Assembly: GCA_044374295.1 (NCBI GenBank) | Contig: JBILOU010000002.1 | Span: forward strand, 1-64,000 | From: CAIZGX01 sp044374295 | Lineage (GTDB): Bacteria > Bacteroidota > Bacteroidia > Flavobacteriales_D > Sanyastnellaceae | Length of the DNA stretch: 64,000 bases | Direction of reading: 5' to 3' | Shown: positions 18,601-26,095 of the stretch, piece after piece | Position numbering within the stretch: position 1 is the first letter of the stretch | Layout of the letters: each line of letters opens with the position of its first letter | Position numbers and translations under genes: made by a program | The notes under the pieces: generated by a model | Databases searched by the model: none | Told to the model about the DNA's origin: nothing | What the model saw: the letters and a program-made list of their open reading frames with translations, nothing else

Positions 18601-18898
18601 GGCCCCCGATATTGTCAGGACCCATTTCCCACCAACTCATGTTTAACTCACGATTTCCCTGCATACGATCTACGTCGTTTACCGCCGCAGTCATTTCCAC
18701 AACATCACTCACCTCGAAATTTCCTGTCGCAAGGTTACCACGAAGCTTCCTTAAAATGTCCACTGACTCGTTGTACCCTTCAGCCTGAACGTTACGTGGT
18801 GCATAGGATGCACGCTCGTTGTTGGTTTCCACCAACATAAACGTCGCTGCTGCTGCAACGATAAATCCAGAGGATAAAAGTAGTTTTTTAACTTTCAT
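15623..18898 (-). CDS. Giant secreted sortilin/BNR-repeat protein with T9SS type A sorting domain
   Basis: 1091 residues. An N-terminal signal (KKLLLSSGFIVAAAATFMLV) is followed by a seven-blade-propeller-type region with BNR/sortilin Asp-box motifs: STNGGNNWSR, STDQGASWE, SLDGGASFSQ, TADKGDSWSV, SIDGGNSF and, late, TNDGGTTWTHS. The last ~75 residues are a T9SS type A sorting domain beginning SVYPNPTTNTAFV and ending TAKFIKQ, so the mature protein is exported by the type IX system and anchored to or released from the cell surface. A Val/Thr/Asp-rich insertion separates propeller halves. It is a paralogue in architecture of the protein at 51128-55174. Role: probable surface or secreted glycan-binding or hydrolytic protein; activity not shown. 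Confidence 0.9.
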   Translation of the reverse strand: MKVKKLLLSSGFIVAAAATFMLVETNNERASYAPRNVQAEGYNESVDILRKLRGNLATGNFEVSDVVEMTAAVNDVDRMQGNRELNMSWWEMGPDNIGGRTRAILAYTNDVIFAGSVTGGLYKSTNGGNNWSRVESLDAFGKVMSISSIDATGDGAIYIGTGSQFESGFDGSGSSGSIGCGMYRSTDQGASWELVPGTDPTEFASGDNWSYINDVNADANIPGRIWIAGADGVGYWEPGMTAPNMSVSGIPNTGGHDVEWSTDGTVCYVGVSNGRIYRSLDGGASFSQVGTSSGMSNKQRTRISISRDDSNVAYVLYAQGGVMGGVYYTADKGDSWSVKWPTGIDNVYSVFGDNGQAYYDLALAVKPGDPGVCWVGGVTLWKAGANTQPEQIAANFDFGSSQYYVHSDVQTFEIAPNGDWYIGTDGGVAKSIDGGNSFITMNRGYNVTQFYGIAHGGGYPAMGGAQDNGTILIPGLGNSNFNTITWQQGVSVGGGDGFDCEISNVTVPGVNVAFSSVYYGAISRFNAQGSGGGFYDDEVIAAIGDDGEAGSFYTTLRLFENTNDENSQQFVWLVNNRNFDLFSSVNGTDTTWLDTTLYTQNMTLPFPYRFPVGDTLNFWEVLNRPAVYSTTPLTVDPNYSWLEPQALTSTIDSTICDTTIIGYNEVIDQIIEQTVTIYWSDTIINPITGAEIVVSDSSLVVVGVDTTFTTVPVLDIQCTTTTWYYYEADQLENVREKWQVQDKFTSIFVTGFFGTEGLWMTRQALNFNTTPDWWKIGNAPGSGVKAYEFSKDGNTLYYSSWSGSLYRVSGFNQVWSVDDISNLTTTTLITNAGGTITSIACDPNNPDHLVFTVGGYGSVASGKVRETFNATATTPTFTNIWLNTSPLNKMPIFSSIIDVSDPSGNTIVVGTEYGVWATNDGGTTWTHSSGVSTSVPAEPSAGASVGSLAYVPVFDLRQQQVGQRPYMNPENYGVIYAGTHGRGIFRSDDFFSVNVAENNSAGQDGNDVSLSVYPNPTTNTAFVNLNVTSTVSQAYVQVYNVNGQLVKNLNVGQLTPGSHRIDLGVESLSNGTYVVKTFAGNASGTAKFIKQ

Positions 18899-19012
18899 AA
18901 ATACTAGGTTAAACTTATAATTGAATTCGGCGCAATATAATTGAGAATTGTCTTATCAAAAAACGATTGACTGCTTTTTATTTGCTTTTTTTTCCTTTCA
19001 AACAAAAAAAAC

Positions 19013-19870
19013 TTAAAACAAGTGCTTTTCAGCGTGATAAGAGGAACGAACTAGCGGGCCGCTTTCTACGAAACGGAAACCCATCTTCAAGCCCAATTCC
19101 TCATACTCCTTGAACTGCTCTGGCGTAACAAAATCCTGAACTGGCAAGTGCTTTCGTGTAGGTTGAAGATATTGTCCAAGTGTTAGAATATCTACTTGAA
19201 CCGAACGTAAATCTTCCATTGTCTCAATAACTTCATCTCTCGTCTCACCAAGACCAAGCATTACCCCACTTTTGGTTCGCATGCCTCCCTTCTTCAGACG
19301 AAACAAGACTTCAAGTGAACGATCATATTTCGCTTGAATGCGCACTTGCTTTGTTAACCTTCTTACTGTTTCTAAGTTGTGAGATACAATGTCTGGCGCA
19401 ACATCTATAATTCGTTGAAGGTTTTCCCAATTTCCGGCAAAATCAGGAATCAAAGTTTCCATGGTCGTTCCGGGAGATTTAGCACGAACCAATTCCACGG
19501 TCTTTACCCATATCTCGGAACCTCCATCGGCAAGATCATCCCGGTCAACAGATGTAATTACGGCGTGCTTCACCCCCATTAACTTAACTGAGTTTGCAAC
19601 ACGCGCTGGCTCAAACGGATCTGCTTCCAAGGGCTTTCCGGTTGCAACAGCACAAAAACCACAAGAGCGCGTACAGATATTCCCCAAAATCATAAATGTT
19701 GCGGTACCCTCACCCCAACATTCACCCATATTCGGACAGTTACCACTTTCGCAAATCGTGTGAAGCTTGTGCTCATCAACCAATGAGCGAACCTTTCTGT
19801 AATTTTCCCCCGTTGGTAGTTTTACCTTCAGCCATTTCGGCTTTGCAATTCTTTGTTGTTCTTGTTCCAT
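19013..19870 (-). CDS. lipA: Lipoyl synthase
   Basis: 285 residues, a radical SAM enzyme that inserts two sulphurs into octanoyl groups to make lipoyl cofactor on the E2 and H proteins. Both iron-sulphur sites are present: the auxiliary cluster Cys40, Cys45 and Cys51 in CESGNCPNMGEC, and the SAM cluster CTRSCGFC (Cys66, 70, 73). The C-terminal auxiliary-cluster Ser is in VRSSYHAEKH. Length is normal. It follows the secreted unknown gene by 17 bases on the same strand and is likely co-transcribed from its leaderless promoter. Confidence 0.97.
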   Translation of the reverse strand: MEQEQQRIAKPKWLKVKLPTGENYRKVRSLVDEHKLHTICESGNCPNMGECWGEGTATFMILGNICTRSCGFCAVATGKPLEADPFEPARVANSVKLMGVKHAVITSVDRDDLADGGSEIWVKTVELVRAKSPGTTMETLIPDFAGNWENLQRIIDVAPDIVSHNLETVRRLTKQVRIQAKYDRSLEVLFRLKKGGMRTKSGVMLGLGETRDEVIETMEDLRSVQVDILTLGQYLQPTRKHLPVQDFVTPEQFKEYEELGLKMGFRFVESGPLVRSSYHAEKHLF

Positions 19871-19887
19871 CTTCTAATTTCCTTGCG

Positions 19888-20658
19888 CTACTTGTTGTAT
19901 TTTCTACCGATGTAAAAATGGACATATCCGGATACGAATAACCAATGGTTCTTCGCTCCGTCGGGCAATGTTGCCAAAATCTGATTTGACATGATCTCAA
20001 TTCTTTTGGGATACACTTCACCAGACATTCCTATCTCGAAACCCTTAATTCCATCTCTATAATTACTGTACTCAAAAGACATACTCGTTTTGGCTGAAAA
20101 CCCAGGGATAAAAGTCATTTCACCCAATCCGTTGAAATTGCTCGCCCTTCCGTAAATATTATCCACGAAATGTTTATTTGGATCAAATTTCTCGGTAGAC
20201 AAACTGTATCCGTTCAAGTTCGGATCGATGATTAAAACTTCAAGATAAATTGGACGCAATATGGCTAAGGACGGCCCCATTCCCCAGGTGTAAGAAACCT
20301 GAACACCAGACTTTCGCAACTTTTCAGCAATAACTTTTTTGTAGCCATAATTCAACTTGAAGTTGTACATGGCATTTTGCTTACCAAAAACAAATGGGCG
20401 TGCGCTTGGATCTTGAAAATAAGACTTGATTTCTTTTTCGTGCTTCACAAAATTGAAATCATAAGAAACTTGCCTAACCTTGAACGCTCCTTTGTTTTTT
20501 CCTTTAATGTAAGAACCTCCCCAACCGTTCGTGCGGATGACCAGCCCTCCGTATTTCTGATGCGAGTATATTCCAATTACACCTTCCTTAATTTCCTCTT
20601 GCGCCTGAGCAAGGGAGACAGAAAAAAAAAGTAATAAGAGTAACGACCATAGCTTCAT
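19888..20658 (-). CDS. Secreted protein of unknown function next to lipA
   Basis: 256 residues with a signal peptide (MKLWSLLLLLFFSVSLAQAQ). The mature part is beta-rich and aromatic (GGLVIRTNGWGGSYIKG, YDFNFVKHEKEI, NFKLNYGYKKVIAEKL, SMSFEYSNYRDGIKGFEIGMSG), with alternating patterns like a small outer-membrane barrel. No catalytic motif. I do not recognise a named family. The ATG at 20658 sits four bases after a -7 box, giving a leaderless message that would carry lipA second. Confidence 0.8.
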   Translation of the reverse strand: MKLWSLLLLLFFSVSLAQAQEEIKEGVIGIYSHQKYGGLVIRTNGWGGSYIKGKNKGAFKVRQVSYDFNFVKHEKEIKSYFQDPSARPFVFGKQNAMYNFKLNYGYKKVIAEKLRKSGVQVSYTWGMGPSLAILRPIYLEVLIIDPNLNGYSLSTEKFDPNKHFVDNIYGRASNFNGLGEMTFIPGFSAKTSMSFEYSNYRDGIKGFEIGMSGEVYPKRIEIMSNQILATLPDGAKNHWLFVSGYVHFYIGRKYNK

Positions 20659-20662
20659 ACGA

Positions 20663-20670
20663 CAAAGTTA
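20663..20670 (-). promoter_or_regulatory. Bacteroidota -7 element TAACTTTG upstream of the secreted unknown/lipA
   Basis: Exact TAnnTTTG match on the minus strand ending four bases before the ATG; leaderless transcription is expected. The nearest upstream TTG is about 26 bases away. Confidence 0.55.
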
Positions 20671-20726
20671 GTGCAGGAGCGTTGAACATATCTTCCCAAT
20701 AAAAACTAAATTCATATGTTCTATGT

Positions 20727-20734
20727 TAGTTTTG
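20727..20734 (+). promoter_or_regulatory. Bacteroidota -7 element TAGTTTTG upstream of the OsmC gene
   Basis: Exact TAnnTTTG match placed 14 bases before the ATG at 20749. It rules out the earlier ORF start at 20716, which lies upstream of it. Confidence 0.5.
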
Positions 20735-20748
20735 AAAAAAAATCACTC

Positions 20749-21156
20749 ATGACAAAAATGTCCGTTCAATACACCAGCAACCTTCGTTGCGAGGTAGTTC
20801 ATACTCAAAGCAACACCAAGATTGAAACTGACGCGCCGCTCGACAACAAAGGCAAAGGCGAGCGATTCTCTCCAACCGATCTTTTGTGTACATCGCTTGC
20901 CACATGTATCTTAACAACGATGGCTATTGCTGCTCAAGAGCGCAGTTGGAGATTTGAAGGGGTGACAGCAGAAATCGAAAAAATAATGAGCACTGCGCCC
21001 AGGCGTGTGGGTGAAATAAAAATTCACTTCACATTCCCCAATTTAGGATATGATAATCTAATGAAAGAAAAAATTCAACGATACGCACACGCATGTCCGG
21101 TTAGCAGAAGCTTGCACCCAGACGTTGTTCAAACAGTGACGTTTGAGTTTAACTAA
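20749..21156 (+). CDS. OsmC family peroxiredoxin-like protein
   Basis: 135 residues from ATG 20749 (a second ATG at 20758 is also possible). The OsmC pattern is clear: NKGKGERFSPTDLLCTSLATCILTTM with the first conserved Cys, and YAHACPVSRSLHPDV with the second. OsmC proteins reduce organic hydroperoxides through this cysteine pair in the cytoplasm; this copy is of the short YhfA-like or classical OsmC type. Transcribed alone from a recognisable -7 box; a tiny lipoprotein gene converges on it directly at its stop codon. Confidence 0.9.
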   Translation: MTKMSVQYTSNLRCEVVHTQSNTKIETDAPLDNKGKGERFSPTDLLCTSLATCILTTMAIAAQERSWRFEGVTAEIEKIMSTAPRRVGEIKIHFTFPNLGYDNLMKEKIQRYAHACPVSRSLHPDVVQTVTFEFN

Positions 21157-21279
21157 TTACTTCTGCGGAGAAACTTGGTCGTAAGCAGAGCATTTCTCAT
21201 GCTTCCTTTTACAAGATTGCACACTGAAAATTCCTAATCCAAGTAAAACGAAAAATAAAACACGTGCAGATTTCTTCAT
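21157..21279 (-). CDS. Tiny lipoprotein (40 residues)
   Basis: Short open frame missed by length filters. It begins MKKSARVLFFVLLGLG, continues IFSVQSCKRKHEKC and ends YDQVSPQK. The hydrophobic stretch plus lipobox VQSC make it a predicted lipoprotein whose mature part is only about 18 residues (CKRKHEKCSAYDQVSPQK). The pattern lysine-rich CKxKxxKC followed by AYDQ is one I recall from many small Bacteroidota lipoproteins, but no function is known to me. Its stop directly abuts the OsmC stop (convergent). The ATG is at 21279. Confidence 0.7.
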   Translation of the reverse strand: MKKSARVLFFVLLGLGIFSVQSCKRKHEKCSAYDQVSPQK

Positions 21280-21333
21280 GGTATTCAATTGAGTTTCAAA
21301 AATAATTCAAACTACAGATAATAAATCGCGAAA

Positions 21334-22731
21334 TTGAAAGGCAGTTATCAACATATCAATGTAAGATTACTCTTGCTGCTCATTTCATTTGGCTGCTCCT
21401 TTGCGAACGCCCAACCCTCAGAGGAAATACATACATTCCAAGGGTTAAACACTTCTTTCCCAAAAAACAAAAAACCTAACGAGTTATTGCTTTGGCTGAA
21501 TAACAAAGGGTATCCTTATGCCCAAATTGAGTTAGATACGCTTCTGACTGAGCAAACGCATTCAGAATATTTTTGGAATGTTACTTTAGGGAATCAAATT
21601 TTACTCGACACGATTATTACATCGAACTCATTATTCAATAAGAAAACACTTCAGCGGTGCATAAACTATCAACTCGGGCAACCTTATAGCACTGAGAAAA
21701 TTCAAAAAATCGCAGGTGCTCTAAATCAAATTACATTTCTAAAACCTAACACGCAAGTGTCTGTTCGCATGCACAGCGAAACATTCAGCCTAGCCATCAA
21801 AGCTGACCGCATGAAGAATAACGTTATTTCTGCACTTGTGGCTTTGCAGCCCAAACCCAATTCAACCCAATCTATTCTTACTGGAAATATTGACCTCGAA
21901 CTTTCGAACGCGCTTAAGCAGGCTGAAACAATCGAGTTCCACTGGAAAAGACCGCAACCAAAAAGTCAAAGTCTTGCCTTCAAACTGGGCAGTCCCTTTA
22001 CAGCCGGACTGCCTGTAGGGTTTCAATTTGAATTTGCTTCTTTCCTCAGAGACTCGACTTTCTCATCAACAGACCTTTCACTACGCATTCTTACCAAGAT
22101 GAATGACTTGAATGGATTCTCGGCCAGCGTGAATAGATCCACAAACACCTATTTCCAAACGTCTTCTAGTTTTGGAAATACGCAAAACAAATCATACTCG
22201 CTGCGTTATGCAAAGTGTAGTTATCTTCCAAATGACATTAATTTCTTTGTTGAAGGATTGGCAGGTAACCGTTCCATTCAATATGATGCGAGCACTTCAT
22301 TAAAGAAAATATATGCGCTGAAAGGAAAGGTATGGTCGAAATTCAAATTGAACGAACTCCTCTTTGCGAATTTCAACATGGAAGTAAACGCTACTTTTAG
22401 CGACTCGCTTTTCAATAACGAAATAACTCGTTTAGGTGGAACGAAAAATCTTCGAGCATTTATTGAAGAGAGCATCTATGCCTCGCAATACGGCATGTTG
22501 AATTGCGATTTCGGAGTTGCCCTAGGTTCAGAAATTCAGGCTTTCGTTTTTGGGGATTTAGCGCGTGTCCAAGCCCCTTCAATAAAAACGTATTACGATA
22601 CTGGTTTAGGATTTCGATTCCAGCAGGAAAATGGATCTGTTTCCATTACCTATGGCATTGGAAACATTGAAAACAATGGACTTCAATTAAATAATGGACG
22701 GGTGGGAATTACTTTCTCTTCGCGATTCTAA
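21334..22731 (+). CDS. Outer-membrane protein, POTRA/BamA-TamA-like barrel
   Basis: 465 residues beginning at TTG 21334; no ATG occurs in frame before the signal peptide, so a TTG start is required. The signal is VRLLLLLISFGCSFANAQ. Residues 50-150 look like a POTRA-type unit (NKGYPYAQIELDTLLTE, FNKKTLQRCINYQLGQPYSTEKIQ), and the rest is a run of amphipathic beta strands ending in an outer-membrane barrel C-terminus (GRVGITFSSRF, terminal Phe). This resembles the Omp85/BamA/ShlB superfamily, though shorter than BamA. It should sit in the outer membrane; substrate unknown. Confidence 0.72.
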   Translation: MKGSYQHINVRLLLLLISFGCSFANAQPSEEIHTFQGLNTSFPKNKKPNELLLWLNNKGYPYAQIELDTLLTEQTHSEYFWNVTLGNQILLDTIITSNSLFNKKTLQRCINYQLGQPYSTEKIQKIAGALNQITFLKPNTQVSVRMHSETFSLAIKADRMKNNVISALVALQPKPNSTQSILTGNIDLELSNALKQAETIEFHWKRPQPKSQSLAFKLGSPFTAGLPVGFQFEFASFLRDSTFSSTDLSLRILTKMNDLNGFSASVNRSTNTYFQTSSSFGNTQNKSYSLRYAKCSYLPNDINFFVEGLAGNRSIQYDASTSLKKIYALKGKVWSKFKLNELLFANFNMEVNATFSDSLFNNEITRLGGTKNLRAFIEESIYASQYGMLNCDFGVALGSEIQAFVFGDLARVQAPSIKTYYDTGLGFRFQQENGSVSITYGIGNIENNGLQLNNGRVGITFSSRF

Positions 22732-22772
22732 AAATACTTTTCCACAATTCTCAAAAGCCTTCACTCGCAAGG

Positions 22773-22780
22773 TAATTTTG
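22773..22780 (+). promoter_or_regulatory. Bacteroidota -7 element TAATTTTG upstream of rmuC
   Basis: Exact TAnnTTTG match ending four bases before the ATG at 22785, again implying a leaderless message. Confidence 0.55.
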
Positions 22781-22784
22781 AAAC

Positions 22785-24086
22785 ATGGATATTCTTTCTC
22801 TCATTATTGGAGCTGTTTCAGGCGGAGCCCTTGTCGCTGTCATTTACCAGTTGAACCGCAAATCTTCGTCCGGACAAAACGACGTATCGTTTTTCAAAGC
22901 GGAACTTGAAAATGCAAAGGCTGAGTTAAACACAATGAGAGTGCGTGTTGAATCACTGATACACGAAAAAGCCACCAGTGCAGCATCTCTCGAAGCAGCC
23001 TACAAGGCTCTCGACTCTGAAAAACTTTTGATGGAAGACTTGAAGGCTAACTTAAAAGTTGAATTCAAAAGTTTGAGTAACGATATTTTCGAAGAGCGTG
23101 TGAAAAAATTGAATGAAGCCAACGAATCGCACCTTTCCGTAACCCTAAATCCGCTCAGAACAACCATCAATGAATTCAAGTCGAAACTTGAAAAGACCGA
23201 ACTTGAAAACGTTGATCGCTCGGCTCGATTAGAAAATGAAATTAAGAATTTACGCGAAGCAAGTTCCAACATTGGAACAAATGCTGAGAATCTCACCCGC
23301 GCTTTAAAGGGCGACAACAAGGCTCAAGGAAATTGGGGTGAAATGATTCTGGAATCGGTTCTTGAAAAAAGTGGACTTGAAAAAGGAAAAGAATTCATCG
23401 TTCAGCATTCTGACACGAACGATGGGGACGAAACCATTCGTCCAGATGTGATCGTTAACCTTCCAGAAAACAAACACATTATCATTGATTCAAAAGTTTC
23501 TTTGACTGCCTATAACAATTTTGTCAACGCGCAAGACGACAAAGAAAAAAACACAGCTATGCGCGCGCATCTCGACAGCGTCCGTTCGCACATAAAATTG
23601 CTAAGCGACAAAAAATATGAATCCGCCGACACGCTGACCACTCCTGAATTCGTCTTGTTGTTTATGCCCATTGAGCCTGCCTTAATTGCGGCATTCAATG
23701 AAGACAATAATCTGTTTTCTTATGCTTGGGAACGCAATATCATTTTGGTATCACCTACTACATTGCTTGCAACCTTAAGAACGGTAGCAAGTATTTGGGC
23801 GCAAGAAAAACGATCGAAAAATGCAGAGAGTATTGCCAAAGAAGCGGGGACTTTTATTGACAAGTTAGAGGGGTTCGTTACATCCTTAGAAAAACTCGAA
23901 GCCAATCTAACCACCGCTCAAAAAACACTCGGCACCGCAATGGGTCAGCTCAAAACAGGCAACGGGAATCTTCTTGGAAAAGCTAAAAAAATGAAAATTA
24001 TGGGAGCGAAAGCTGGAAGTAATTTCGAAAAACGCTTACCTTCGATTGAAAATGACGAAGAAGAATCAACTGATGAGCAAAACTAA
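22785..24086 (+). CDS. rmuC: DNA recombination protein RmuC
   Basis: 433 residues. An N-terminal membrane helix (ILSLIIGAVSGGALVAVIYQL) is followed by a long coiled coil (to about residue 170), then the RmuC nuclease-fold core: GNWGEMILESVLEKSGLEKG, RPDVIVNLPENKHIIIDSKVSL, FVLLFMPIEPAL and LVSPTTLLATLRTV. RmuC limits inversions and recombination at repeats; the core resembles PD-(D/E)XK nucleases (the IIDSKVS part). Length and blocks are normal. Its last 14 bases overlap the start of the GWxTD gene. Confidence 0.94.
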   Translation: MDILSLIIGAVSGGALVAVIYQLNRKSSSGQNDVSFFKAELENAKAELNTMRVRVESLIHEKATSAASLEAAYKALDSEKLLMEDLKANLKVEFKSLSNDIFEERVKKLNEANESHLSVTLNPLRTTINEFKSKLEKTELENVDRSARLENEIKNLREASSNIGTNAENLTRALKGDNKAQGNWGEMILESVLEKSGLEKGKEFIVQHSDTNDGDETIRPDVIVNLPENKHIIIDSKVSLTAYNNFVNAQDDKEKNTAMRAHLDSVRSHIKLLSDKKYESADTLTTPEFVLLFMPIEPALIAAFNEDNNLFSYAWERNIILVSPTTLLATLRTVASIWAQEKRSKNAESIAKEAGTFIDKLEGFVTSLEKLEANLTTAQKTLGTAMGQLKTGNGNLLGKAKKMKIMGAKAGSNFEKRLPSIENDEEESTDEQN

Positions 24087-25317
24087 TTTTTTTCGATTCG
24101 TTTTATTGCTCATTGTTCCATTTTATTTCTCTTGCTCAGCCCCGAAAAAACTTCGTGAAAATCAATTTGGTTCGAACGAGTTCTATTTCCATCCATTGGT
24201 TAACCTCATCCACAGCAGCACTGACACTTCAACAGTGTTGTTGGAATTCGATGCAGATCAACTACTCTATTCTCGAAAATCTACACACGAGAATTTCACA
24301 GCGCAGCTCGAGGTTGAAATTACAATCAAAAAGCAACAAGCTTCAGCAGATACCCTTCGCTATAAATTCACTCCTCCTCAGATGCAAGAATCAGGTGTTT
24401 GGCGTGAAGAAATTCCACTTCCAATTTCATATGGAAATTCAGAAGTACTTGTAAAACTCAAAGACATCAATCGAAGGGCCCAACACGAAAAAAAGTTCAT
24501 CTTTTTAAAGAATGAACTCCCTAGCACTTATGATATCCGAGTTACTGCAAACAAAGTAGAAACACCAATTTATGATCAATACCTGGTGACTGGAGACACC
24601 ATTCATCTTGACTTTCCGCGATTTAAGAATTCGGAATATCCGCCGGTAGAAATATTCGCCCTGACTGAAATACCAAATCTTCCTCCCCCTGCCTTTTCAA
24701 ACAACTCTCCCGTTATACCTGACTCCACATCCTTCAGTCTAACGAATTTAAATTTTGATGGCGTTCGTTATCATTTCATTGCTGAAAACAAATCATATCT
24801 CTTCCGCACTAAAAACTCCTCGCAGTTATACTTGTATTCACATGGTGAATTTCCGAACACAACAGCACTCAAAGACCTAATCGCTCCTTTAAGATACATT
24901 ACCTCAAAATCTGAATTTGAATACATCTACAATGTTCGTGACCCTTATGCTGGATTTTGTAATTTCTGGAAAGACTGCGGCGGGTCGGAAGAAAAAGCCA
25001 AAGAATTGATTTCAATTTTCTTCAGAAGAGTGAACACATGTAACACCTATTTTTCTACTACCGTTCCTGGCTGGAGAACCGATCGCGGAATGATTTACAT
25101 TATTTATGGAAAACCTACGCGCGTTGAAAACGTTGGTTACAGTGAGCGTTGGATCTACGGAGATGAGACAATTCCAGGCTCATTTTCATTTTTATTTCGA
25201 TATAAAAAAGACAATTTGTCTGACAATGTTTTCATCCTGCAGCGCGACGGAATGTATCGCAATAGTTGGGAACAGGCAGTAAACACTTGGAGACAAGGAC
25301 GCGTATTCCGCGAATAA
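24073..25317 (+). CDS. GWxTD domain lipoprotein
   Basis: 414 residues from ATG 24073 (MSKTNFFRF), overlapping the end of rmuC by 14 bases, so coupled translation is likely. The signal is FVLLLIVPFYFSC, making it a lipoprotein. The C-terminal third carries the GWxTD signature as PGWRTDRGMIYIIYGKP, with RVNTCNTYF just before and ERWIYGDE after. GWxTD proteins are typical of Bacteroidota/Ignavibacteria and are exported; function is not known. The N-terminal two thirds are beta-rich. Confidence 0.88.
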   Translation: MSKTNFFRFVLLLIVPFYFSCSAPKKLRENQFGSNEFYFHPLVNLIHSSTDTSTVLLEFDADQLLYSRKSTHENFTAQLEVEITIKKQQASADTLRYKFTPPQMQESGVWREEIPLPISYGNSEVLVKLKDINRRAQHEKKFIFLKNELPSTYDIRVTANKVETPIYDQYLVTGDTIHLDFPRFKNSEYPPVEIFALTEIPNLPPPAFSNNSPVIPDSTSFSLTNLNFDGVRYHFIAENKSYLFRTKNSSQLYLYSHGEFPNTTALKDLIAPLRYITSKSEFEYIYNVRDPYAGFCNFWKDCGGSEEKAKELISIFFRRVNTCNTYFSTTVPGWRTDRGMIYIIYGKPTRVENVGYSERWIYGDETIPGSFSFLFRYKKDNLSDNVFILQRDGMYRNSWEQAVNTWRQGRVFRE

Positions 25318-25321
25318 GACT

Positions 25322-25329
25322 TACTTTTG
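25322..25329 (+). promoter_or_regulatory. Bacteroidota -7 element TACTTTTG upstream of the RlmB-type gene
   Basis: Exact TAnnTTTG match ending four bases before a GTG start at 25334; predicted leaderless transcript starting with GTG. Confidence 0.5.
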
Positions 25330-25333
25330 CAAA

Positions 25334-26095
25334 GTGAGAACTAATACACCATCTTCAAAATCGTACACGAATTTAATCATTGGCATTCATCCATTGGAAG
25401 AAGCTCTTGATGCTGGGAAAAACATTGATAAGGTTCTTTTCAACAAAGAATTACGCAGTGATAAATTACGTCAGTTGAAAGACCGATTGAAAAAGGAGCG
25501 AATTCCTTTCGTCTTAGTTCCCGAAATTAAACTGAATAAAATAACGCGCTCCAATCATCAAGGTGTGCTTGCTTTTATCGCTCCTATTGCCTTTGCCGAT
25601 TTCGAGAATGTCGTTATGAGCGAAGTTGAAAGCGGCGAGCCACCTTTGTTTTTGTTACTCGACCGTGTGACCGACGTTCGAAACTTCGGAGCTATTTGTC
25701 GTTCCGCAGAGTGTTTTGGGGTGAAGGGAATAATTGTTCCTGAAGTAGGTGCCGCTCAAATCAATGAAGATGCCCTGAAAGCCTCGGCTGGTGCGCTCAT
25801 GCATTTGAACATTTGTAAAGTGAAGAATCTGCTCGACGCTCTTGATTACCTACATGCTTCTGGGATTGGCTCCGTGGTCCTCTCTGAAAAAGCTGCTGTA
25901 AGCCTTCAGGAATTTCAAAAATCGCGCGATCAGAATTTAGGCCTTTGCATAATTATGGGTTCTGAGGAAGATGGTATCAACCCGCAATTAATGAAACGTG
26001 CCCATCAGTTGGTAACTATTCCTATGAAAGGAAAAACAAATTCGTTGAATGTTTCCGTTGCAACAGGCATAGCCCTTGCCTCGCTTTCAAATTAG
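25334..26095 (+). CDS. rlmB: 23S rRNA (guanosine-2'-O)-methyltransferase RlmB / TrmH-family methyltransferase
   Basis: 253 residues. The N-terminal substrate-binding subdomain (IIGIHPLEEALDAGKNIDKVLFN) is followed by the SPOUT knotted core with motif 1 LLLDRVTDVRNFGAICRSAE, motif 2 IIMGSEEDGI and motif 3 IPMKGKTNSLNVSVATGI. These are the conserved TrmH/SpoU blocks, and the N-terminal domain makes RlmB (Gm2251 of 23S rRNA) the best call. The start is GTG at 25334; no ATG lies between it and the conserved GIHP. Stop overlaps by four bases the convergent OmpP1 gene. Confidence 0.93.
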   Translation: MRTNTPSSKSYTNLIIGIHPLEEALDAGKNIDKVLFNKELRSDKLRQLKDRLKKERIPFVLVPEIKLNKITRSNHQGVLAFIAPIAFADFENVVMSEVESGEPPLFLLLDRVTDVRNFGAICRSAECFGVKGIIVPEVGAAQINEDALKASAGALMHLNICKVKNLLDALDYLHASGIGSVVLSEKAAVSLQEFQKSRDQNLGLCIIMGSEEDGINPQLMKRAHQLVTIPMKGKTNSLNVSVATGIALASLSN

